Assembly (NCBI GenBank): GCA_916719935.1
Contig: CAKAPY010000006.1
Coordinates: forward strand, 1-17,192
Direction of reading: 5' to 3'
Length of the DNA stretch: 17,192 bases
Source of the DNA: an uncultured Actinomyces sp.
Lineage (GTDB): Bacteria; Actinomycetota; Actinomycetes; Actinomycetales; Actinomycetaceae
The notes beneath the pieces were generated by a model. That model was not told the DNA's origin. It searched no databases and saw only the letters and a program-made list of their open reading frames with translations. Of the stretch, positions 6,500 to 13,296 are shown piece by piece. The translations under genes and the position numbers were made by a program. How positions within the stretch are numbered: the stretch's first letter is position 1; each line of letters begins with the position of its first letter.

Positions 6500-8620
6500 T
6501 CAGTAACCCTTGGTGCCGTCGTAGGCGCAGGAATCGTCCGGAACGAAGCCTGCATCCAGGATGCCAACCAGGTTGGTGATCTGCTCGTCACGCGTACGAC
6601 CAAGGCCCTGAGGGGTAATGGTGTTGGTCAGCGAGATGCCGTCCAGTGCGTCGTTGTAGTCGAGCTTGGCGACCGAGAGCATGGAGGCGACCATGCCGTG
6701 GGTATCGATACCGTTCTCGGGGTTTGCACCGGGTGCGAAGGGGGTGCCCTTCTGGTGGCCCGAGGGGAAGGAACCGGTTGCCTTACCGTAAACAACGTTC
6801 GAGGTAATGGTCAGCACCGACTGGGTCGGGATTGCATCACGGTACATGGGGATTGCGCGAATCTTATCCATGATGGTGTGAACGACAGTAGCTGCAATGT
6901 CGTCGGCGCGATCATCATCGTTACCGTAGGTCGGGAAGTCTCCCTCGGTGCGGTAGTCGACAACCAGTCCGGTTTCGTCGCGAATCGGGTAAACCTTCGC
7001 GTACTTGATAGCGGACAGGGAGTCAGCAACGATGGACAGACCAGCAATGCCGCAGCCCATGGTGCGAATGATCTCGGAATCGTGCAGCGCCATCTCGATG
7101 GACTCGTAGGCGTAGCGATCGTGGCAGTAGTGGATGATGTTCAGGGCCTCAACGTAGGTGCCCACAACCCAGTCCAGCATCTCCTCGTACTTTGCCCAGA
7201 CCTCGTCGAAGTCGAGAGGGCCGTCACCCTTAATGGGTTCGTAGCCTTCCATGACCTGCTTTCCGCTCATCTCATCGCGGCCACCATTGATGGCGTAGAG
7301 GAGAGCCTTTGCAGAGTTCACACGGGCGCCGAAGAACTGCATCTGCTTGCCAACGCGCATGGGGGAGACACAGCAAGCGATGGCTGCGTCATCGCCCCAG
7401 TGCTCACGAATCTGCTCATCGGACTCGTACTGAATGGAGGAGGTCTCGATCGAGATCAGCGCACAGAATTCCTTGTAGCCCTTGGGGAGCTTCTCATCCC
7501 AGAAGATGGTGATGTTCGGCTCGGGTGCGGGGCCCAGGTTACGCAGGGTCTGCAGAAGACGGAAGGCGGTCTTGGTGACCAAGGTGCGTCCGTCTTCGCC
7601 GAAGCCTGCATCCGACCAGGTTGCCCAGTAGGGATCGCCAGAGAAGATCTGATCGTAATCGATCGTGCGCAGGAAGCGGGTGATGCGGAGCTTGATGACC
7701 AGGGAGTCGATGATCTCCTGAGCCTCGAGCTCGGTGAGAGTTCCGCGCTGAAGATCGCGCTCGAAGTAGCAGTCGAAGAATGCGGAGAGGCGGCCGATCG
7801 ACATTGCGGCGCCGTCCTGGGACTTCACAGAGGCCAGGTAGCCGAAGTAGGTCCACTGGACTGCTTCGTGTGCGTTGCGAGCGGGGCCGGAGATGTCGAA
7901 GCCGTAGTCGGCTGCCATCTTCTTGAGCTTCTTCAGAGCCTTAATCTGCTCCGAGTGCTCCTCGCGGTAGCGTGCCCAGTGCTCTGAGAAGGGCTGATCT
8001 GCGTAGCGATCCTTGTCCTTCTGCTTCTCCTCGATCAGGTGGTCAACACCGTACAGTGCAACGCGACGGTAGTCGCCAATGATACGGCCACGGCCGTATG
8101 CATCGGGGAGACCGGTGATGATGTGGGAGGAACGCGCTGCGCGGATACGAGGCGTGTAGATATCGAAGACTGCGTCGTTGTGAGTCTTGCGGTACTGGGT
8201 GAAGATCTTCTTGACCTCGGGGTCGACCTCCTTGCCAGCCTCCTTAATAGCGGTCTCGACCATACGCCAGCCGCCGTTTGGCATCATTGCACGCTTCAGA
8301 GGCGCATCGGTCTGCAGGCCGACGATGACGTCGTCATCGTCGCTGATGTAACCGGGCTTGAAAGCGTCGATATCGGCGGGGGTGTGGGTGTCAACATCGA
8401 GGATGCGAACCTTACGCTCCTTGGACAGGTAGTCCTTTTCGAGCGTCTCCCAGACGCGCAGGGTCTTTTCGGTCGGCCCGGCCAGGAAGGAGGCATCTCC
8501 TTCGTAAGGGGTGTAGTTGCGCTGGATGAAGTCGCGCACGTCGATTTCTTCGGACCAATGGCCCTTGACGAAACCGTCCCAGGCGTCGGTTGTGACGTCG
8601 GCGGTCTGCTGATCAGTCAT
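6500..8620 (-). CDS. pflB: Pyruvate formate-lyase catalytic subunit, lacking the glycyl-radical domain
   Basis: A 706-residue formate C-acetyltransferase large chain (pyruvate + CoA to formate + acetyl-CoA, cytoplasmic, anaerobic). Family marks include SGPARNAHEAVQWTYFGYLA, EPNITIFWDEKLP, the catalytic pair Cys416-Cys417 in AIACCVSPMRVGKQMQFFGAR, and near the end SITPQ-type LTNTITPQGLGRTRDEQ. The chain stops at DDSCAYDGTKGY, well before where the RVSGY loop should be, and no such loop exists anywhere in it. The stop is TGA (6500-6502) with an immediately adjacent in-frame TAG (6497-6499). The reading frame is otherwise intact with strong conservation, so this is not a decayed gene. ATG 8620 has AGAGGG just upstream. 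The missing domain is encoded by the next gene. Divergent from hom; the upstream region carries the palindromes at 8787-8832. Confidence 0.96.
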   Translation of the reverse strand: MTDQQTADVTTDAWDGFVKGHWSEEIDVRDFIQRNYTPYEGDASFLAGPTEKTLRVWETLEKDYLSKERKVRILDVDTHTPADIDAFKPGYISDDDDVIVGLQTDAPLKRAMMPNGGWRMVETAIKEAGKEVDPEVKKIFTQYRKTHNDAVFDIYTPRIRAARSSHIITGLPDAYGRGRIIGDYRRVALYGVDHLIEEKQKDKDRYADQPFSEHWARYREEHSEQIKALKKLKKMAADYGFDISGPARNAHEAVQWTYFGYLASVKSQDGAAMSIGRLSAFFDCYFERDLQRGTLTELEAQEIIDSLVIKLRITRFLRTIDYDQIFSGDPYWATWSDAGFGEDGRTLVTKTAFRLLQTLRNLGPAPEPNITIFWDEKLPKGYKEFCALISIETSSIQYESDEQIREHWGDDAAIACCVSPMRVGKQMQFFGARVNSAKALLYAINGGRDEMSGKQVMEGYEPIKGDGPLDFDEVWAKYEEMLDWVVGTYVEALNIIHYCHDRYAYESIEMALHDSEIIRTMGCGIAGLSIVADSLSAIKYAKVYPIRDETGLVVDYRTEGDFPTYGNDDDRADDIAATVVHTIMDKIRAIPMYRDAIPTQSVLTITSNVVYGKATGSFPSGHQKGTPFAPGANPENGIDTHGMVASMLSVAKLDYNDALDGISLTNTITPQGLGRTRDEQITNLVGILDAGFVPDDSCAYDGTKGY

Positions 8621-8642
8621 GTTCCCTCTTCTCGGTTGCCGT

Positions 8643-8661
8643 GGTTTTCGGACTGAAAACC
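8643..8661 (-). promoter_or_regulatory. Hairpin in the pflB 5' untranslated region
   Basis: Perfect 7-bp arms GGTTTTC and GAAAACC flank a 5-nt loop, 22 nt upstream of the pflB ATG and just before its ribosome binding site. It could act in mRNA stability or translation control. It is too short and isolated to assign. Confidence 0.35.
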
Positions 8662-8762
8662 TCCGGTTGATAAGGCGTCGGCCTCATCTTTGGTGCCGTA
8701 TCGGGCATCTGCTAATAGTCTCTCGCACTTGGTGCATCGACAGCATCTTTATGCCTGTTCTG

Positions 8763-8791
8763 TGTATATGCCATGTCTAACAATCTGGGAC
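8763..8791 (-). promoter_or_regulatory. Candidate pflB promoter
   Basis: Reading the minus strand, TATACA (8768-8763) is a fair -10 element. The -35 position 17 bp upstream (8791-8786) has no consensus hexamer but falls inside a DosR-like palindrome, as expected for a promoter that depends on an activator. The resulting leader would be about 135 nt long. This is positional inference only. Confidence 0.35.
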
Positions 8792-8832
8792 TTTTGTCGC
8801 TCCGGTCACTCATAGTTTAGGACAAAAGTCCT
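8787..8832. promoter_or_regulatory. Two palindromic operator-like sites, DosR-box-like
   Basis: GGGACTTTTGTCGC (8787-8800) and AGGACAAAAGTCCT (8819-8832) are two near-palindromes of the form GGAC-W4-GTCC. The 11-mers GGACTTTTGTC and GACAAAAGTCC are exact reverse complements. Their centres are 32 bp apart, about three helical turns, so both face the same side. Both resemble the mycobacterial DosR consensus GGGACT-WW-AGTCCC, a NarL/FixJ-type regulator of hypoxia genes (12 of 14 and 11 of 14 matches by my count). This is a sensible place for anaerobic control of pfl, but the regulator's identity is inference. Confidence 0.5.
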
Positions 8833-8926
8833 TTCTGGTCTTTGAGTGTGCTGCATGCAGTTCATTGGTCGATGAGCCTGTGCCTTCAGGGGCTGTGCAC
8901 AGTAGACTCGTCACTGGTCCATGAGC
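8832..8926 (+). repeat. Three imperfect direct repeats upstream of hom
   Basis: TCATTGGTCGATGAGC (8862-8877) and TCACTGGTCCATGAGC (8911-8926) match at 14 of 16 positions, 49 bp apart. A weaker third copy, TTTCTGGTCTTTGAGT (8832-8847), matches 11 of 16 and lies 30 bp before the first. The shared core is YTGGTC-N2-TGAGY. The copies lie 50-150 bp upstream of the hom start and do not extend into coding sequence. They may be binding sites for a regulator of hom or of the divergent pfl operon. A possible hom -10 (TATATA, 8942-8947) has no good -35. Apart from these elements and those on the pfl side, I see nothing else in 8621-8978. Confidence 0.45.
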
Positions 8927-8978
8927 AATTTCAGCTGATTTTATATACGTGCCGATTTGGCGCCCACGAGGAGTAAAT

Positions 8979-10283
8979 GTGAACACGACACCATCCCCGA
9001 TCCGTATTGGAGTTTTGGGTGCAGGCACTGTTGGCGCTCATGTGATCCACCTTCTTCACCAGTGGTCGGATGAATATGAGCGGCGTTTGGGTACTCGACT
9101 CGAGGTTCAATCCGTGCTCGTTCGACGCCTAGACGCCAAGCGCGCCTTCCCTATTGATTCTTCATTGCTGACGACTGATCCCTATGACGTCATTGCGCGA
9201 AAAGATCTTGTCGTTGAATTAATCGGCGGGGTCGATCCAGCTTACGACTATGTCATGGCTGCCCTGAAGAATGGCAGCGCGGTCATCACTGGCAATAAGG
9301 CTCTTATTGCTTCTCGTGGGCCCGAGCTTTTTGCTGCTGCGCGCGAGGCCAATACCCGCCTCTATTTCGAAGCCGCCGTTGCCGGTGCAATACCTGTGAT
9401 TGGCGCTTTGATGTCATCCCTGCGTGGCGATCGGGTTCGCCAGATTGCTGGAGTCGTCAATGGGACGACGAACTTTATTCTTGATCAGATGACCACTCAG
9501 GGCGCGGACTATGGTGAAGCTTTGGCTCAGGCCCAGGAATTGGGGTTCGCAGAGGCTGATCCCAGTGCCGATGTTGAGGGCTATGATGCCTCAGCAAAAT
9601 GCGCGATTATGTCCTCTCTCTCCTTTGGGCGTTGGGTCAGCGTTGAGAGCGTGCCCCGTCAAGGGATCACCGCACTGTCGAGAGATGACATTGCACTGGC
9701 CGAAGGTCTGGGCTACGTTATTAAGCTTGTAGCTCGCGCTCAATATGATGAGGAGGCAGGAGATCCTGTTCTTCGTCTAGGGGTTGAGTCGACTTTTGTC
9801 CCTCTCGATCATGCCTTCGCCTCTCTTCATGGGCCCGCAAACGGTGTATTTGTCAATGCCCAGGCTGCGGGAACACTCTCATTCCTGGGCCTTGGGGCGG
9901 GTGGCTTCCCAACGGCCTCGGCTGTCTTGGGGGACATCGTTGCCGCCGCGCGTGACCGCCTCAGCGGGCTGGGAGCAATGCGTGAAGAAGATGAGTTACC
10001 TGTGAGGCTTTCGGGCAATTGGAGTGTTGTCTCGCCATTCATTATCCGTTTGAGCATCCCGACGACTTCAGGTGTGAGTGAGTCTGTGAGCCGAGTGTGT
10101 TCCTCACTCGAAGTGTCGCTACAGGGGATCGATATCGAAGCGGGTGATACTGAAGGAGAAAGCGTTGTGACTCTGACGACCCAGGCTATCGCGCGAGACC
10201 GTGCTCATGGCCTCGTCGAGGCTCTGGTGCATGAGCTCAGCGCTCATGTTCCACCCGCAATCTTCCCGCTCCTGGATATCTAA
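8979..10283 (+). CDS. hom: Homoserine dehydrogenase
   Basis: A 434-residue NAD(P)-dependent homoserine dehydrogenase (aspartate semialdehyde to homoserine) at the branch to threonine and methionine. The N-terminal Rossmann motif is GVLGAGTVGAHV (11-22). The catalytic region GVVNGTTNFIL (158-168) and EADPSADVEGYDASAK (192-207) contain Glu192, Asp198, Asp203 and Lys207, spaced as in the yeast enzyme. A C-terminal ACT domain (about 350-425) suggests feedback control by threonine, as in other Actinobacteria. I choose GTG 8979 because AGGAG (8969-8973) sits 5 nt before it; the frame is open back to GTG 8949, but that start has no ribosome binding site. It is followed at 20 nt by thrB. No thrC lies between, unlike mycobacteria. 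Confidence 0.95.
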   Translation: MNTTPSPIRIGVLGAGTVGAHVIHLLHQWSDEYERRLGTRLEVQSVLVRRLDAKRAFPIDSSLLTTDPYDVIARKDLVVELIGGVDPAYDYVMAALKNGSAVITGNKALIASRGPELFAAAREANTRLYFEAAVAGAIPVIGALMSSLRGDRVRQIAGVVNGTTNFILDQMTTQGADYGEALAQAQELGFAEADPSADVEGYDASAKCAIMSSLSFGRWVSVESVPRQGITALSRDDIALAEGLGYVIKLVARAQYDEEAGDPVLRLGVESTFVPLDHAFASLHGPANGVFVNAQAAGTLSFLGLGAGGFPTASAVLGDIVAAARDRLSGLGAMREEDELPVRLSGNWSVVSPFIIRLSIPTTSGVSESVSRVCSSLEVSLQGIDIEAGDTEGESVVTLTTQAIARDRAHGLVEALVHELSAHVPPAIFPLLDI

Positions 10284-10303
10284 ATTCTGGAAAGTGACCC
10301 TCC

Positions 10304-11266
10304 ATGCGCATCACTCAAGATTTCGTCGCTGTTCGCGTTCCCGCTACCTCGGCTAATCTCGGACCTGGTTTTGATTCCTTCGGTCTTGCCTTAGACCTGT
10401 GGGATGAGGTGAGTGTCCATGCGACCGCGGGGACAACCCACGTGACCATTGAAGGTGAAGGGGCGGGAGTCCTCGACGAAGGTGAAAATCACCTTGTTGT
10501 TCAGGCATTGCGCATGGGGCTGGATGCGGCAGGCGTTGCACAGGTCGGCATCCAGATGCGCTGTATGAACCGGATTCCTCATTCTCGAGGCCTTGGTTCC
10601 TCGGCCTCGGCAATCGTCGCTGGTCTTGGGCTTGCTCGTGCGCTTATTGGGGATCCCGAGGCGCTTACCGCGGAGGATATCCTTTCGATTGCGACCGAGA
10701 TGGAAGGCCATCCGGATAACGTCGCCCCAGCTATCTCTGGCGGAGTGACGATTTCATGGATGGATGGCGAGCTGCCGGGCATGTTGCGTCTTGCAGGAGA
10801 GGCGCCGATTGAGCCCGTTGCCTTTATTCCTGATTTTGAACTGGCGACCTCGAAGGCGCGTGCTGTACTTCCGCAGCAGGTCCCCTTTGATGATGCAAAA
10901 TTTAATCTTTCGCGTGCTGGAATCTTGGCTGCTGTCCTCAGTGGGCAAAACCATGTCATTGGGGCGGGGAAGAATATTCACGACCTGCTCATGGCTGCGA
11001 CCGAAGATCGCCTGCACCAAGACTATCGACGTCAATCAATGCAACCTTCTCATGCTTTGGTGACCTGGCTTCGCGGTGCTGGTAAAGCAGCGGTGATCTC
11101 TGGTGCGGGACCAACAGTGCTCAGTCTTGAAAGCATTGATCCCAAGGTTCAAGCCGATGCTCAGGCAGCAGGATGGGCAGTGCGTCCTTTGAAACTTGCC
11201 ACGTCAGGTCTTCAAATTACTCGCGGCAATCTTTCAAAGATTAACGGTGGATGCATATTTGTGTGA
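10304..11266 (+). CDS. thrB: Homoserine kinase
   Basis: A 320-residue GHMP-superfamily kinase that phosphorylates homoserine with ATP to O-phosphohomoserine, the substrate of threonine synthase. The three GHMP motifs are visible: VRVPATSANLGPGFDSFGLAL (start, 10-30), the ATP-binding loop HSRGLGSSASA (93-103), and the C-terminal GAGPTVLSL (267-275). The MEGHPDNVAPAISGG block (133-147) is also typical. GGAAAG at 10289-10294 is 9 nt before ATG 10304. It is the second gene after hom in the same operon. No clear intrinsic terminator follows it; the 204 nt to rho hold the rho promoter and leader. Confidence 0.95.
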   Translation: MRITQDFVAVRVPATSANLGPGFDSFGLALDLWDEVSVHATAGTTHVTIEGEGAGVLDEGENHLVVQALRMGLDAAGVAQVGIQMRCMNRIPHSRGLGSSASAIVAGLGLARALIGDPEALTAEDILSIATEMEGHPDNVAPAISGGVTISWMDGELPGMLRLAGEAPIEPVAFIPDFELATSKARAVLPQQVPFDDAKFNLSRAGILAAVLSGQNHVIGAGKNIHDLLMAATEDRLHQDYRRQSMQPSHALVTWLRGAGKAAVISGAGPTVLSLESIDPKVQADAQAAGWAVRPLKLATSGLQITRGNLSKINGGCIFV

Positions 11267-11322
11267 TTTAGCGCGCAGAGCAAAACTGTTTGCGTGAAAG
11301 TAGTGAGAAAACGCGTTTGGCT

Positions 11323-11331
11323 TGCTACTAT
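11323..11331 (+). promoter_or_regulatory. Candidate extended -10 promoter for rho
   Basis: TGCTACTAT is a TGn extended -10 element with a good TACTAT hexamer, 140 nt before the rho start codon. The -35 position has no good hexamer. The leader that follows contains three hairpins, which fits a transcription start just downstream. Confidence 0.4.
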
Positions 11332-11337
11332 CGCACT

Positions 11338-11451
11338 GAAGGAAATCCTTCGATCTCCAAATGTGGAAATTCTTCCGTGTTCCTGTTGGAACATGTCCTT
11401 TCTATTCATCTCATGTTGATTGAGAAGTTCACCTGGTCTGTTGTGAGACCA
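11338..11451 (+). promoter_or_regulatory. Structured rho mRNA leader with three hairpins
   Basis: The hairpins are: GAAGG-AAAT-CCTTC (11338-11351); CGTGTTCC-TGTT-GGAACATG (11376-11395, one G-U pair); and TGGTCT-GTTGTG-AGACCA (11434-11451), which ends 7 nt before the GAGG ribosome binding site. rho is autoregulated through leader attenuation in E. coli (established). A comparable role here is inferred from position only. Confidence 0.4.
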
Positions 11452-11474
11452 TGCATGTGAGGATTATCAGTTGA
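11451..11474 (+). other. Possible 7-codon leader peptide overlapping the rho start
   Basis: ATG 11451 begins the frame MHVRIIS, ending at TGA 11472-11474. This stop overlaps the TTG start of rho (TTGA). It has no strong ribosome binding site of its own (GAG at 11445-11447 is weak). It may be coincidental, or may couple translation to rho. Confidence 0.2.
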
Positions 11475-13195
11475 GCAACGATGTGACCACCCAAGAGCGC
11501 GAATTGTCGCGCATGAAGTTGGTGGAACTCAAAGCCATGGCCACCGAACTGGGCCTTAAAGGCGTTTCTGCAATGCGTAAACCCCAGCTGATTGAGGCGC
11601 TCAGTGCTGCGCAAGGTGGCGCGCCCAAACAAGAAGAGGCCCCGCGTTCGCGTCCCCGTCGCGTTGCGCGTGAGGAAGCGAGCGAGGCCCCGCAGATCAA
11701 TATTGAACTGCCTGCTCCCGTTTCGCAGTCAACCTCGGAAGAGCGTTCGTCGAATGACGCTGGCCTTCCGCGAAAGAGCCGGCGTCGTCGCGTTGTTTCC
11801 AGTGAGGCTGCAGAACCGCAGACCGTTACCTTGGATCTGCCAACCCCGACCCGTCACGAAGAAGAGGAAAGTGCTCCCGCACCGGCGCAGCACATTGAGA
11901 TTGCTCTTCCCGATAGTGATGATCCCGAGGCTCGCGATCGTTCCCGTCGTGATCGTGAAGGGCGCCGCCGTGGACGCGGACGTGAGGGACGTCGTGAACG
12001 CGGTGAGCGCAATGAGCGCGTAGAGCGTGGTGAGCGACGCGAGTCTGCGCCGGTCTCCGAAGAGAATCTTGCACCGATTGCGGGCATCTTGGACGTTCAA
12101 GAAAACCACGCATTCGTTCGTACCTCCGGCTACCTGCCCGGACCTAATGACGTTTATGTCACCCTCGGCAATGTTCGTCGCTGGGGACTTCGGCCCGGCG
12201 ATGCTGTCGCAGGTGCGGTTCGTGCACCCCGTGAAGGCGAGCGCCAGCGCCAGAAGTACAACGCGCTGGTTCGCGTTGACTCTGTCAACGGTATGAGCAT
12301 TGAGGACGCGCAGGCGCGCCGCGAGTTCTCGAAGCTCACCCCGATTTACCCCGACCAGCAACTGCGAATGGAGACCTCGGCAAAGGCCTTCACTCCTCGC
12401 GTGATCGACTTGGTTGCCCCCATTGGTAAGGGCCAGCGTGGTTTGATTGTTTCGCCTCCGAAGGCTGGCAAGACCATGGTTATTCAGCAGATTGCCAAGG
12501 CAATCGAATTGAATAACCCCGAGGTTCACCTCATGGTTGTTCTGGTTGATGAGCGTCCTGAAGAAGTCACCGATATGCGCTCCATCGTCAAGGGTGAGGT
12601 TATTGCCTCGACCTTTGATCGTCCCGCATCGGATCACGCAATTGTTGCAGAGCTGGCAATTGAACGCGCTAAGCGTCTGGTCGAGCTCGGTCAAGATGTC
12701 GTCGTTCTTCTTGACTCAATCACCAGGCTTTCGCGTGCGTACAACCTCGCCGCACCGGCCTCGGGTCGAATCCTCTCCGGTGGTGTTGACGCCTCGGCGC
12801 TCTACCCGCCCAAGAAGTTCTTTGGTGGCGCACGCAACCTGCGCGAGGGCGGATCGCTGACCATCATCGCTTCGGCTCTTGTTGAGACCGGCTCGAAGAT
12901 GGATGAGGTGATCTTCGAAGAATTCAAGGGTACTGGCAACATGGAACTGCGTCTGTCTCGCCAGCTTGCCGACCGTCGAATCTTCCCTGCCATTGACATC
13001 AATGCCTCGGGAACGCGTCGCGAAGAAATGCTGCTTAAGCCCGAAGAATTGCGCATTATGTGGAAGCTGCGCCGCGTTTTGGGCACTTTGGATCAGCAAA
13101 GTGCACTGGAAGCGGTTTTGGATCGTTTGAAGGAAACGCAGTCGAACGCAGAATTCCTCATGCTGGTTCAAAAGCAAGTGCCATCTGCCGACTAA
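11471..13195 (+). CDS. rho: Transcription termination factor Rho
   Basis: A 574-residue hexameric RNA-dependent ATPase that ends transcripts. Domains: a SAP-like Rho_N region (11-45); a long disordered linker rich in Arg, Glu and Pro (46-200), typical of Actinobacteria; the RNA-binding cold-shock-like domain (203-275); and the ATPase core with Walker A SPPKAGKT (328-335), DERPEEVTDM, Walker B VVVLLD (410-415), then SITRLSRAYN and the Q/R-loop region GGVDASALYPPKKFFGGARN. The linker contains short repeated segments of the form Q-x-h-x-h-x-LP at residues 75-83, 116-126 and 140-148. The start is TTG 11471 with GAGG 8 nt upstream; there is no better in-frame start nearby before the Rho_N domain. 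Its 3' end is followed directly by an intrinsic terminator. Confidence 0.97.
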   Translation: MSNDVTTQERELSRMKLVELKAMATELGLKGVSAMRKPQLIEALSAAQGGAPKQEEAPRSRPRRVAREEASEAPQINIELPAPVSQSTSEERSSNDAGLPRKSRRRRVVSSEAAEPQTVTLDLPTPTRHEEEESAPAPAQHIEIALPDSDDPEARDRSRRDREGRRRGRGREGRRERGERNERVERGERRESAPVSEENLAPIAGILDVQENHAFVRTSGYLPGPNDVYVTLGNVRRWGLRPGDAVAGAVRAPREGERQRQKYNALVRVDSVNGMSIEDAQARREFSKLTPIYPDQQLRMETSAKAFTPRVIDLVAPIGKGQRGLIVSPPKAGKTMVIQQIAKAIELNNPEVHLMVVLVDERPEEVTDMRSIVKGEVIASTFDRPASDHAIVAELAIERAKRLVELGQDVVVLLDSITRLSRAYNLAAPASGRILSGGVDASALYPPKKFFGGARNLREGGSLTIIASALVETGSKMDEVIFEEFKGTGNMELRLSRQLADRRIFPAIDINASGTRREEMLLKPEELRIMWKLRRVLGTLDQQSALEAVLDRLKETQSNAEFLMLVQKQVPSAD

Positions 13196-13207
13196 TCGGC
13201 GGGACTT

Positions 13208-13249
13208 ACGGGGACGAGAGGAGAAATCCTTTCGCCCCCGTTTGTTTTT
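13208..13249 (+). terminator. Intrinsic terminator of rho
   Basis: 15-nt arms (13208-13222 and 13227-13241) pair with one A-C mismatch and one G-U pair around a GAAA tetraloop. A TTTGTTTTT tract follows (13241-13249). This is a textbook Rho-independent terminator 12 nt after the rho stop, and it separates rho from the two membrane-protein genes. Confidence 0.92.
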
Positions 13250-13296
13250 GGGCTGCTCAAACACTCTAAAAACACCATGTGAGGAGAACAGCAAGC

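Noticed and set aside
6491..7987. A 498-codon plus-strand open frame antisense to pflB
   Set aside because: It mirrors the strongly conserved pflB coding frame, is rich in Val/Gly/Asp typical of antisense translation of high-GC third positions, and shows no family motif or convincing ribosome site.
6176..8620. pflB as a pseudogene broken by a frameshift or premature stop
   Set aside because: The downstream piece has its own start and strong ribosome site, an extra charged N-terminal segment, and the stops are tandem; both parts are well conserved.
8949..8978. hom starting at GTG 8949
   Set aside because: No ribosome site precedes it, and AGGAG at 8969-8973 lies correctly for GTG 8979, inside the longer version.
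11729..12694. A 321-codon minus-strand open frame across rho
   Set aside because: It is the complement of the conserved rho frame; no recognisable domains.
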